From CAZART01 sp964487555 (lineage in GTDB: Bacteria > Bacteroidota > Rhodothermia > Rhodothermales > VXPQ01): 64,000 nt of DNA. Below, piece after piece: positions 8,975-18,060 of the stretch. The stretch is from the NCBI GenBank assembly GCA_964487555.1, contig CAZART010000003.1, positions 1-64,000 of the forward strand, in the 5' to 3' direction. Positions within the stretch are counted from its first letter, which is position 1. Every line of letters begins with the position of its first letter. Under the pieces are notes generated by a model, which was given only the letters and a program-made list of their open reading frames with translations, made no database searches and was not told the origin of the DNA. A program made the translations under genes and the position numbers.

Positions 8975-10102
8975 ATGAGCCGCTCCGGTTTGGCCCTTCC
9001 CGTAGCCGCGACGGTGGCCCTGTTCGTGGCCTTCGTGGGCGTGACCGCCTCTGCGGCGCATGCGGCCCGGCCTTTCAACGACGGCGCATCCGTTACCGGC
9101 CGCGTCGTTGACGCTCAGACGAGCCGACCGCTTGCCGATGCACACGTATTCATCGCGACGTCCACGATCGGCGGGATCACTACGGCCGACGGCCGTTTTC
9201 ACCTCCGGCAAGTGCCCGCCGGTGCCCACACGGTTTACGTCTCGATGCTCGGATACACTCCTGCACGCGTCGATATGCTCGTTCGGTCGGGCCAGAAATA
9301 TATCGTCGACGTCGAGCTGACCCCGACCGTCGTCGAAGGGCCGGAAGTCACCGTGACGGCCGAGCGCGATCCGGCCTGGTACAAGCGGCTCAAGAAATTT
9401 ACGCGCCTCTTTATCGGGGAGTCTCCGAACGCCGAACAGTGCGTCATCGAAAACCCCGAAGTGCTCTCGTTCGATGCGCGCTGGTGGGGCAAGCTTACGG
9501 CGCAGGCGCGCGAGCCGCTCGTCGTCACCAACCGGGCGCTGGGCTACCGCGTCACGTACTTTCTCGAGGAATTCGAAGCGCAGGGCGGCACCATCCGCTT
9601 CGACGGCGAACCTCTCTTCGAGCTGCTGCCTGCACCGGACTCGGCGGCCGCCGCGCACTGGCGCAGTGCCCGTCGTTCGGCGTATGAGGGATCGTTCCGC
9701 CACTTCATGAAAAGCCTCATCCAAAACACCTATCGAAACGAAGGCTTCCGCGTGAACAGGCGGTACGATCTTGAGGGCGGACTGGACTACGGCAACCGAT
9801 TCGGATTCGAGAGAGACGGCGTGCTGTCGCCAGGTCCGAGCGCCGATGAGACCAGGCTCGATTTTCACGGCTACATCGAGGTCGTGTACGAGCCCGAGAG
9901 AGCCGATCCGGAATACCTTCGATGGCACTACGGCACGAAGTGGCACCGCCACAGCGAACAGCGGTCCCTGATCGAGCTTACGGACGGTCCGACCCGAGTC
10001 GACGCACACGGAGAGGTCGTCGACCCCTACGGCGTCACCGTCTACGGCTACTTTGCCTATGAACGCGTCGGCGACCTGGTGCCGAAAGAGTATGCGCCGT
10101 AA
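8975..10102 (+). CDS. Exported carboxypeptidase-regulatory-like (CarboxypepD_reg) protein
   Basis: The protein has 375 residues. After a signal peptide (LPVAATVALFVAFVGVTASAAHA) comes a transthyretin-like domain, residues ~42-120: VTGRVVDAQTSRPLADAHVF, TADGRFHLRQVPAG, HTVYVSMLGYTP, as found at the N-terminus of TonB-dependent receptors and DUF5686 proteins. The remainder starts at WYKRLKKFTRLFIG and has no barrel, so this is a free-standing member. ATG 8975 is preferred over TTG 8963. It is divergent from the DUF4159 gene, with 184 bases between them. Confidence 0.8.
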   Translation: MSRSGLALPVAATVALFVAFVGVTASAAHAARPFNDGASVTGRVVDAQTSRPLADAHVFIATSTIGGITTADGRFHLRQVPAGAHTVYVSMLGYTPARVDMLVRSGQKYIVDVELTPTVVEGPEVTVTAERDPAWYKRLKKFTRLFIGESPNAEQCVIENPEVLSFDARWWGKLTAQAREPLVVTNRALGYRVTYFLEEFEAQGGTIRFDGEPLFELLPAPDSAAAAHWRSARRSAYEGSFRHFMKSLIQNTYRNEGFRVNRRYDLEGGLDYGNRFGFERDGVLSPGPSADETRLDFHGYIEVVYEPERADPEYLRWHYGTKWHRHSEQRSLIELTDGPTRVDAHGEVVDPYGVTVYGYFAYERVGDLVPKEYAP

Positions 10103-10132
10103 ACCGAAGCGCTGCCCACCCCTTCGTGCAAA

Positions 10133-13100
10133 TCAGTGCAAAACGTTTTTTCCACGCAGATACTGCATGACCGGATGGATGAGTAGCGGACGGATGCGAT
10201 AGCGTACGTCGGGAAGCACGGCGGCAATGGTGAAACGGTTCTGCACGGGATGATTCTCCAGCGGCTCGATCAGAAGCAGGTTGGCCAACGCCTCGAAAAA
10301 TTCGTCGCTCCGAGCGGGCGAAACGAGAAACAACGCGCTGTGCTCTTGTACGGTCAGAGAGGCGTGCTCAAGCAATGCCTTTAAGGTGAACGCATGCTCG
10401 AGGGTGAGCGACTGGAGAAAGGCGAAGCTCAGTGGTTCGACGGGTCGGACGCGAATCAGCTCGGATTCCTCATCCATGTCGATGGACCGCAGCCAGTAAA
10501 ACAGGGCCAGCATGACGTTCTGACCGGATGCACGGTGGAGGCGATCGAAATAATCCGCTCGCAGAATGCTCTGGTTCTCCTTGTCGGTACGCGCCTTCCG
10601 CAGGCGGCGTGCAAGGAGTGGATTCGCTTCCGCAGACGGCGCTTCGAACCGGAGCGGAAGTCCGCTTCGTCGATGCCGGTTTATGACGAGGGCTTCAAGA
10701 CCTGCGCGCGTCACCGGTGACAGTGCATGGACGACGACGAGCCGCGACGCCGCCGGCTCGGCCGTCCGTATGACTTGCCAGCCGTAGTCGCTCACGGAGA
10801 GAATCCAGAGCACGTGGGCATCCGTCCGCGAAACAAACGTGAGGAAAGCTTGCACGAGCTCTGTTCCCCCGATCTGCCGGATGTAGAGGTGCTCCAGGTG
10901 TTCGACAAAACAGGCCTGAACCTCCTCAGTCGTCTCTCGTGCGGAGATCGCTTCGCCAAGCTCATCGAGCGTGGCTGCCGTTGCGCCGTTCAGGCGGAGT
11001 GCCCCGGCGAGTGCACGAACGAGCTCTTTCTCCGTGCTGAGTCGGCTTCTAAGATCCAACGTTCGGACGCCTGCCTCGTCCAGCACCGTCTGTCGAAGGA
11101 CATTCAGGAAGCTCGTATGACCGCTTCCGTGGAATCCGGTCAGTACGAGGGCATTGGTCAGACCGCTTTTCCTATGCTCGACGTGATTTCGGACGTACTG
11201 AAGGTCCCGCTCCCGACCCTCGAGCAAGGACGGATCACGAACGGGCTCAAATGTGAAGAGGCGTTGATAGACGAGCGGAAATCCGGCGAGTAGCTCGCCC
11301 GTGCCGGCGATTCCATGGAGGGTCTTGAATCGCTCCTCCTCCGTCGCTTCCGCGAGCCCCGCGGCAGCCTGTCCAAGCCGGATCCACTTATGAGATCGAC
11401 GCAGCAGCCTTCGGTAGGCCACCCGTCCAACAGACACCGCACGGCTGCCGTGTTCGGTTGACTGCTTCATCATTTCGCGAAGCCCGGCCTGCGCCCTGGA
11501 ACGGAGATCGAGCATCTGCTCACGAATTCGCGCCTCAACCTGCAACCGTTCGTGCAGGGCGAGGAAACTCTTGTCCAGGACATCCCACGCTCGATGCCTG
11601 AATAGTTCTCCGGTCTGGATCAGCAAGACGCTGCTATCGCGCAGGACGTCCGCCGAACGGGAGAGCCCATCAACGACAAGCTCCCGCGCAGCCGCCTGGT
11701 CCTGGGCACCCGAATCCTCATCGAGGTCTTCTAACGCGGATCCCAAGTTGAAGCGAAGAATGGTCGGCACACTCTCCACCTCTTCGCGAGCCGCCGCCAG
11801 GGCTCCGGCGACCGCGTCCGCTTCGCTCCGCAGCTTCTCCACGACCAAGGCATCGTAGGCGTTGGCCGCGTGCTCACGCAGCGCGACGTGTTTCGGAGGA
11901 TCATCCGGATTGATCCGACCAGAATCGTCCTGCACGTTCAGAGCGAGTCGTTCGGGCAGGGCCTGAATCATTTCAGCGAGCTCGGCGACAACTTCGTCGC
12001 AGACCGTTCGCATCTGCTGCGTAAGACGGCCACCCCGCAGCAGCTCCAGCGCCTGTAGCTCGACGGCCTCCAGCGCATTCTGCAGATGGCGTCGAACTTC
12101 GTCGGCCGACGCCTTTGCGACAAAGTCCCGTTCCGCATGTCGGACCTGTCCATCGAGCTGCTTTTCGACGTGATCGAGCACCTCGCGGGCCGGCTGGATG
12201 CCCTGCTGCAAGATCCCTGTGAGCAGCCGTTCCTCGATCTCTCCGGATTTCTCCCTGACGTCGAGGAGATGGCCCATCAGTCCGACACGCGCCCGCAGGC
12301 GCGCGTAATAGGCGATCCATCGTTTGTCTCGCTCCTCGAATCGTTGGCGCAGGGAAATATGCTGCCCCACCTCGCGTTTCGAAAGGTTGAGCATAAAGCT
12401 ATCGGCCTCGAAGACATCCCGCTGCAGATCGGCGAAAAGCCGGGCGCTCCTCTCGCGTGCCCGAACGGGCACGTCGAGGGCCACAAGCTGCTCCGCCGCT
12501 TTCCGTAACTGCTCCTGAAATTCACGCGCACGCTCCAGCATGGAAGCCGCACGCTGATCAGATGTAGAGCCGACATCGACGGACGCGGAAGCGATATCGC
12601 CGTTACCGGTGCCGCGATCCACATCTTGGATCGGTTCGGCGTGGGAACGGCTGTCTTCCGACGCCCGGATCCGGGCCCCGACCTCGTCGTGCAGAACAGC
12701 GTTGACATGCTCCGTTGCGACACGACCGGCTTCTACGATGGCCAACCCCACGCCGGCGCAGATGTCCTCGTGATCCACTTGCAGTGCCAGCGGCAGCCGG
12801 ACGAGCACGTGATATGACGCCAGATGCCGCAAGGGGACCTGCTGCATGTGAGAGCCTGGATCGCGTTGGCCGCTGCGGGTGAGTCGCCGGAGCACGTTCT
12901 CGATTCTGAGCGCGGCCCTGCTGCTGCGCCGAGAGAAGCGTATCCAACCCTTACGCCAACGTCGAATCCAGCCATCGGACGTCTCACTCTCATAGCGGTC
13001 CGCGGGCTCCGTGCGCACCACCACCTCTTCGACGTGCAAAACCACTCTCGAGAGCGCGTCAAGCAGCTCGGCGTGCGCCGCGCTCAACGATTCACCCGGC

Positions 13101-13396
13101 AGCGCTTCAGCAAACCCGCGCTCGAGCCGCTCTACTACCTCAAAACGCAGGCCCCTGCGATAGGCCGGGACGAACGCGGCCGGATCGTGTTCATCCAAAT
13201 TCCGGATCAGCCGCTCGTGCGCATCCGCAGCCTCCGTTAGTACGTCGGCTACCGAATTAATCGGTTCGCGTCGCACGCGTGCAGCCCAAACGGCAACGGT
13301 TTCTGTGATCGCTTCGTGCATCGTGTGGAGTTGCTGAAGGCCGCCGTCCGACCCGCGAAGCTCGTCCGTACGTTGATCTGTAGAGGTAACGCTCAA
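10133..13396 (-). CDS. Large coiled-coil protein with a degenerate P-loop ATPase domain
   Basis: The protein has 1087 residues and no signal peptide. Residues 1-700 are mostly helical and coiled-coil-like. Residues ~725-1000 look like a STAND/AAA-type NTPase: GRERDLQYV leads to a Walker A at 754-762 (GFHGSGHTS), in which the essential lysine is His760. A possible Walker B (CFVEHLEHLYIR) follows. The C-terminal ~100 residues resemble a winged-helix region. The start is TTG, overlapping the MscS stop as TTGA, so translation is probably coupled to that channel. It may be a cytoplasmic partner of the channel; no named family recognised. Confidence 0.82.
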   Translation of the reverse strand: MSVTSTDQRTDELRGSDGGLQQLHTMHEAITETVAVWAARVRREPINSVADVLTEAADAHERLIRNLDEHDPAAFVPAYRRGLRFEVVERLERGFAEALPGESLSAAHAELLDALSRVVLHVEEVVVRTEPADRYESETSDGWIRRWRKGWIRFSRRSSRAALRIENVLRRLTRSGQRDPGSHMQQVPLRHLASYHVLVRLPLALQVDHEDICAGVGLAIVEAGRVATEHVNAVLHDEVGARIRASEDSRSHAEPIQDVDRGTGNGDIASASVDVGSTSDQRAASMLERAREFQEQLRKAAEQLVALDVPVRARERSARLFADLQRDVFEADSFMLNLSKREVGQHISLRQRFEERDKRWIAYYARLRARVGLMGHLLDVREKSGEIEERLLTGILQQGIQPAREVLDHVEKQLDGQVRHAERDFVAKASADEVRRHLQNALEAVELQALELLRGGRLTQQMRTVCDEVVAELAEMIQALPERLALNVQDDSGRINPDDPPKHVALREHAANAYDALVVEKLRSEADAVAGALAAAREEVESVPTILRFNLGSALEDLDEDSGAQDQAAARELVVDGLSRSADVLRDSSVLLIQTGELFRHRAWDVLDKSFLALHERLQVEARIREQMLDLRSRAQAGLREMMKQSTEHGSRAVSVGRVAYRRLLRRSHKWIRLGQAAAGLAEATEEERFKTLHGIAGTGELLAGFPLVYQRLFTFEPVRDPSLLEGRERDLQYVRNHVEHRKSGLTNALVLTGFHGSGHTSFLNVLRQTVLDEAGVRTLDLRSRLSTEKELVRALAGALRLNGATAATLDELGEAISARETTEEVQACFVEHLEHLYIRQIGGTELVQAFLTFVSRTDAHVLWILSVSDYGWQVIRTAEPAASRLVVVHALSPVTRAGLEALVINRHRRSGLPLRFEAPSAEANPLLARRLRKARTDKENQSILRADYFDRLHRASGQNVMLALFYWLRSIDMDEESELIRVRPVEPLSFAFLQSLTLEHAFTLKALLEHASLTVQEHSALFLVSPARSDEFFEALANLLLIEPLENHPVQNRFTIAAVLPDVRYRIRPLLIHPVMQYLRGKNVLH

Positions 13397-14433
13397 GATA
13401 ATTTGCTACTCCCAGTCGTCGTTGCATCCCCATCGGAGGGGGACGTTGCGCCGGTGGAACTGCCGTCCTCCCGTTCGCCGTACCACGGCGTCAGAAGCTC
13501 TTGTCGCCGGAATTCCATCCGAGCCCGCTCGGTGATCTCACTCTGCAGCAGGTATTCATAGCGCGTATCCAGCACGTAGGCCTTTACGCGGACGTGCGTG
13601 AGATGGACTTTGTCAAACTCGTCCGTCACCAACACGACGATGGGTTTGTTCAGGTAAACGTATTTTGAAGAGACGGCCGCTTCGTAGGCGATCTGCTTCG
13701 CCTTAGCCTCATCCACCGATCCCGGGAGGTATAGATCGGTCACGACCTGGCAGTCGAGCGCACCGGCGTTGGCGTTCGAGACCTGGCTGTCCACGAGCTG
13801 GCTGTTCGGTACCGAGACCAGGCTGTCGTCAGGGGTCGTGATGCGTGTCGACCGAAGGCCGATGGAGACCACCTCACCGTAAGTACCGCCGACGGCGATC
13901 TTATCGCCTACCTGAAATGGCTGGTCGAAGATGATCACCAGGCCGCCGAAAATATTCTTGAGAATGTCCTGCGCCGCAAACCCGATCGCGACGCCTAGCG
14001 CAGCCGAGGCGGCGATCAGGCTTGTTGCATCAAGTTGGAAAATGCCTGCGAGAACGACGTAAATCGCGACGGCCCACATGATAATCCGGGCGATGGGCAC
14101 GATCCGCTTGTAAAAGAGCCTGCGCTCGGCGTTCCGTGATGCGAACTTTTCGAGAACGTAGACGATGCCGCGTATGACGAAAACCGTCAGGACGAGGACG
14201 AGGACGGCCGTCAAGATGCGCAGCCCCAGATACTGCACCGTTCGTCCTGCCTCGCGCAGCGTTGTGTCGCCCAGCTTGTCGACGGTGGATTCGGGGTCGG
14301 CCGCCGTCGTATCGATCTGCGAAGTTGACTCCGCCGCCGGCTGCACGGCATCCTCTCCCACTCCGCACCCCAGGATCTGTAGTACGAGGGCGACCGCTGC
14401 GGCTACGACCAAGATGTGTAATAGGCGGGTCAT
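13393..14433 (-). CDS. MscS-family mechanosensitive ion channel with lipoprotein-like N-terminus
   Basis: The protein has 346 residues from ATG 14433 (GTG 14451 is possible). The N-terminus has a hydrophobic stretch ending ILGCG with Cys23 in a lipobox-like context, then a short polar linker. Three transmembrane segments follow: one at RILTAVLVLVLTVFVIRGIV, one at IIMWAVAIYVVLAGIF and a pore helix LGVAIGFAAQDILKNIFGG. The MscS beta domain is clear (PFQVGDKIAVGGTYGEV, TPDDSLVSVPNSQLVDS). Expected role is release of ions or osmolytes under membrane tension. It lies between a histidine kinase and the 1087-residue ATPase-like gene; order and overlap suggest one unit. Confidence 0.9.
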   Translation of the reverse strand: MTRLLHILVVAAAVALVLQILGCGVGEDAVQPAAESTSQIDTTAADPESTVDKLGDTTLREAGRTVQYLGLRILTAVLVLVLTVFVIRGIVYVLEKFASRNAERRLFYKRIVPIARIIMWAVAIYVVLAGIFQLDATSLIAASAALGVAIGFAAQDILKNIFGGLVIIFDQPFQVGDKIAVGGTYGEVVSIGLRSTRITTPDDSLVSVPNSQLVDSQVSNANAGALDCQVVTDLYLPGSVDEAKAKQIAYEAAVSSKYVYLNKPIVVLVTDEFDKVHLTHVRVKAYVLDTRYEYLLQSEITERARMEFRRQELLTPWYGEREDGSSTGATSPSDGDATTTGSSKLS

Positions 14434-14516
14434 CGATCCTTGTCCACTCACTGAAATATGCGGGCCGCCATCGAGCCGCTCGCGTATCAGGCGGTCGTAG
14501 CGTAGACGTCCCTTTA

Positions 14517-16958
14517 TTACGGGATCGTAGGCGCTTGCCCGGCTTCGGCACCTAAAGGCATCGAGGGCTGCCGAACCGGAAGCGTTACGATGAATGTTGA
14601 TCCCTCGCCTGGGAGGCTCCGGGCTGTGATCGATCCGCGATGGTTTTCCGCAATACGCCTGCAGATTGTCAAACCCATGCCGGTGCCCTCCGATGACGCC
14701 CGACCCGCCAGCCGCTGGAAAGGTGCAAAAATCCGACCAGCGTACTGCTCATCGAACCCGATGCCGTTGTCCTGGAACTCAAGAATGCAGAGCGTTCCGT
14801 CGCTGCCGTCAATATAGTCCTTCTGGACGGATCCTCGGATGGCAACCATCGGATTCACATCCGGCTGCCGATAGGTGAGCGCATTCTGAATGATCTGCTC
14901 GAAAAGCTCTCGCATCTGGATGGGATCGGCTTCCACCTCCGGAAGCGGTCCGACGTCGATGTTCGCTTCGGAACTACGAATATCTTCGTGCAAATTCGCA
15001 ATCACCTCCTCGGCAATCGAGGATAGATTTACCTTTCTGTAGGGCGCACCGGTAGAAACGACGCCCGAAAAGGCGAGCAGGTCGTTGATCAGTTTAGACA
15101 TTCTTTCGGAAATCCTGAAAATCCGCTGCGTGTAGAAGCGGCCGTCTGCGTCCAGTACATCGTCATATTCCGAGCCGAGAAGATCTGCAAAAGCCCGAAG
15201 CTTTCGCAGTGGCTCCTGCAAGTCGTGCGACGCCACATTGGCAATTTCCCGAAGCTCACGGTTCGTCGCCTGCAGCTCTCTGTTTAGTCGTTCGAGGTCG
15301 ATGGTGCGGTCGCGCACGCGCTCTTCGAGTGTCAGGCTCAGCTTTCGAAGACGCTCCCGCTCCGTCTCGAGCTCCTGAACGAGCCGCTCGCGGGAACGCT
15401 CGGCCTCCTTGCGCTCGCTGATGTCCTGAACAAATATGGTGAGCTTCCGCTGATTGCGCCATTCGAACGCGCTCCAGAATATCGAGATCGGTACACGGGA
15501 GCCGTCGACGCGTCGTCCGACGGATTCCACACCGGCTCGGGGCTCGTTCTTCGGTGGTTTGAGGAGCAGCGCGACCGTTTCCGAAGGGATCAACGTGTCG
15601 AGCGGCATTCCCAGCATGTCGGCGGCCGGTGTGCCGAAGATTACTTCCGAAGCCGGGTTGAACGTCTCAATCTGCCCTGAGGCATCGGCTACGATGATGC
15701 CTTCGGCCGACGTTTCCAATATGGTCCGCTGTCGCCGCTCCTCATCTTCCAGCACGCCGATCTGGTCCTCGATTTGCTGTTCCATCGCCGCGAAAGAACG
15801 CGCCAGCACGCCAATTTCGTCGGACCGATCCAGCGGCAGCGGGACCTTCGCTCCGTCACCGCCGAACGTGGCGACGGCCTTGGTTATCTGCCGGAGGGGC
15901 TTCGTCAGATACCTCGACGCGCCGAGAGCCGCAGCGATGGCCGCGAGGCAGAGCAGCAGCGTGATAACCGCGCTCTGGTTTCGTACTCGTCGCACACCGG
16001 CCAGTATCGTCTCGTGCGGTTCCGTCACGCCGACGAGGAGTGTCGATCCATCGTGCCGCGGATCGAGTGCCACTTCTTCGAAATAGGCAATGCCCCGCGT
16101 CTCGGCACCGATGCGGGCGTCCAGCATCCGAATCTCGGTCGGTGATCCGGCAATGAGTTCGGAAAGCGCAGGCAGCAGCCTCTCCCAACGAGTTTGAACG
16201 GCCTGCTTGTCGCCGGACGCCGCACGTCCCGATATGTGGAGCAGTTCGCCGTGCCGAGCCGCGACGTATAGCGTCTGATCGGGATTCACCATGCGGCTGA
16301 GGGAGCCCAATACCGCTTGAACGTCGACCGTCACGACCAGTACACCGAAAGGCACTTCGGCATCCGTGTAAATGGGCGTGGCGACGTAGAGGATGGGTGT
16401 GCCCGCCGGAATTCCCTCATCGCCGTCGCTTTCGACTACGTCCGAGAGATGCAGGGCGCCGTCAGGCAGCTCGATCGTTTCACGCACGTACGGCGCATCC
16501 CCCCGGGCCGAGAGGTCGTCGACGTTCGCAAATTCAGCGCGACCGTCTCGCCGATCCGCACGGACGAGCTCGCGTCCCCGGTCGGCGATGCCGATGAGAC
16601 GTAGCTGAAGGTATGCCGACCGGCTCTCGAGCAAGGACCGAAACACTTCTGCCAGCTGCTGGCCCCATTCGTCATCCCGAATCGACCACATGGGATCGAG
16701 GCCTAGCCGCTGAAGTTTAGCTCGTACAATGCCCCGAACCTGCGGCGTCTCCGCCAGGAAGCGCACGTCGTCGCCGATGGCCCCGACCGTAGCCCACATG
16801 CGGACGCTTACGGTCTCCGCGGTATGCGAAACACGCTCGGACGCTGCGTCGATCAGCGACCTCTCGGAGCCGCGGTACACCATATAGCCGACCGATGCCG
16901 TCGCCACGAGCGCGACGAGCGCAATGAATACGGCAAGACGTCCTGCTATTCCGCGCAT
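14517..16958 (-). CDS. Membrane-bound sensor histidine kinase (periplasmic sensor, HAMP, PAS)
   Basis: The protein has 813 residues. TM1 is at ~7-27, a ~300-residue periplasmic double-Cache-like sensor follows, TM2 is at ~329-349, HAMP at ~350-402, PAS at ~407-515 and a coiled coil to ~572. The phospho-acceptor is His578 (NVASHDLQEPL). The ATPase domain has the N-box Asn692, D-box Asp730 (QDNGIGF) and G2 box EGTGMGL (757-763). ATG 16958 is chosen because AAGGA lies just upstream and it avoids overlap with the sequence next to the assembly gap. The HDLQEPLRKL type is often phytochrome-like. No response regulator is encoded in the window. Confidence 0.92.
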   Translation of the reverse strand: MRGIAGRLAVFIALVALVATASVGYMVYRGSERSLIDAASERVSHTAETVSVRMWATVGAIGDDVRFLAETPQVRGIVRAKLQRLGLDPMWSIRDDEWGQQLAEVFRSLLESRSAYLQLRLIGIADRGRELVRADRRDGRAEFANVDDLSARGDAPYVRETIELPDGALHLSDVVESDGDEGIPAGTPILYVATPIYTDAEVPFGVLVVTVDVQAVLGSLSRMVNPDQTLYVAARHGELLHISGRAASGDKQAVQTRWERLLPALSELIAGSPTEIRMLDARIGAETRGIAYFEEVALDPRHDGSTLLVGVTEPHETILAGVRRVRNQSAVITLLLCLAAIAAALGASRYLTKPLRQITKAVATFGGDGAKVPLPLDRSDEIGVLARSFAAMEQQIEDQIGVLEDEERRQRTILETSAEGIIVADASGQIETFNPASEVIFGTPAADMLGMPLDTLIPSETVALLLKPPKNEPRAGVESVGRRVDGSRVPISIFWSAFEWRNQRKLTIFVQDISERKEAERSRERLVQELETERERLRKLSLTLEERVRDRTIDLERLNRELQATNRELREIANVASHDLQEPLRKLRAFADLLGSEYDDVLDADGRFYTQRIFRISERMSKLINDLLAFSGVVSTGAPYRKVNLSSIAEEVIANLHEDIRSSEANIDVGPLPEVEADPIQMRELFEQIIQNALTYRQPDVNPMVAIRGSVQKDYIDGSDGTLCILEFQDNGIGFDEQYAGRIFAPFQRLAGRASSEGTGMGLTICRRIAENHRGSITARSLPGEGSTFIVTLPVRQPSMPLGAEAGQAPTIP

Positions 16959-17186
16959 TTCACGAAATTCCTTAAGCACCGCGCCTGCATCGGTGGAGTG
17001 CTGGAAAAAGCTCAGTAAGCCAGAATGGTTAACGGCGTCTGCAAAACCGGCCGCCACATACCTTGATTGCGAGTAAACTTGGTTCGGTCACCTCCTCTAA
17101 TTTAGAAAACTTTGGATTGCCTGTCCCCTCGTGCGCCCAGGGGCCACAACCCCCGGCGTCCGGACCGGCGGGGCATTTTGCTATAT
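16959..17186. other. Unassigned contig end next to the assembly gap
   Basis: A minus-strand reading frame across this stretch (through the Ns) would end the M28 peptidase, but its residues (for example GPWAHEGTGNPKFSK) do not resemble a peptidase C-terminus. A strong ribosome-site-like AGAGGAGGT occurs on the minus strand around 17088-17098 without an obvious gene behind it. This could be a mobile-element end, a repeat that stopped assembly, or a misjoin. Nothing can be assigned with confidence. Confidence 0.35.
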
Positions 17187-17286
17187 NNNNNNNNNNNNNN
17201 NNNNNNNNNNNNNNNNNNNNNNNNNNNNNNNNNNNNNNNNNNNNNNNNNNNNNNNNNNNNNNNNNNNNNNNNNNNNNNNNNNNNNN
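17187..17286. other. Assembly gap (100 N)
   Basis: Exactly 100 consecutive N are present. That is the conventional placeholder for a scaffold gap of unknown size, so true distance and order across it are not known. Confidence 0.98.
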
Positions 17287-18054
17287 ATGATAGTTCGGAT
17301 TCCGATACATCGCCGTGTCGGTGATCATCAGCGCAGGAAAGCCGCAGCGCCAGTAGCTCAGATGATCGGATAAGGCAACGCCGGGCACGATCCGAGGTGC
17401 GTTCAGCGAATGGACCGGCAGCGAAGACGCCGACCTCATCGCATTACGAACCCCGCGCACGAGAGGACGATCGAAGAGCTTGCCGACGACGGCGATGAAA
17501 TTCCCCTCGGATGGGTAGAAGGGTTTGAGAAGAACCGAGGGAAACCGCTGGCTGCCGGGCTCCTCACTGAAATAGCCGATCATTTCGAGCGAGATCATTA
17601 AGCTCACGTCAACTCCCTGCCGCCGAAGGCCGTCGGCATGGACGTAGCTGCCCATCTCGTTCGTGAAGAAAAAGGGGGGCTCTTCCAGACAGTAGGCCAC
17701 GAGCTCTACCGGGCGATCCGGCTGGTTTTCCGAGAGGATGCGAGCCAGCTCGATAAGCCCTGCTACACCACTGGCGTTGTCGTCGGCTCCCGGATAGGGT
17801 CCGGCGGCGTCGTAATGCGCACCGACTACGATGCGAGCTCCCTGCATCGGACCCAGACGCGCGCAGATATTGCGATACGAACGTCCGGCCGCCGTGAACG
17901 GCTGCTCATCGAGGCGGGCACTCGTTTCATCGAACCGTAACCGAACGTAGTCGGCTACGCGCTCGAGATTCTCGACGTGCTCGTAATCCCGGGGAACGAG
18001 GTCGTGCGCGATCACGCGCACGTGGCGTTCGAGTCGATCCGGAGAAGCTCGCAT
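17287..18054 (-). CDS. M28-family zinc metallopeptidase, 3' end lost in the assembly gap
   Basis: About 256 residues are readable before the Ns. The metal-binding pattern of M28 aminopeptidases is present: GAHYDAAGPYPGADDNASG (His and Asp ligands), a glutamate pair in YCLEEPPFF, a later Asp/Glu region ISLEMIGY, and LSDHLSYWRCGFPALMITDT near the end. No signal peptide is visible. It starts six bases after the GH2 stop on the same strand. Only the last few dozen residues should be missing; sequence on the other side of the gap does not look like them. Confidence 0.85.
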
Positions 18055-18060
18055 CGAACG

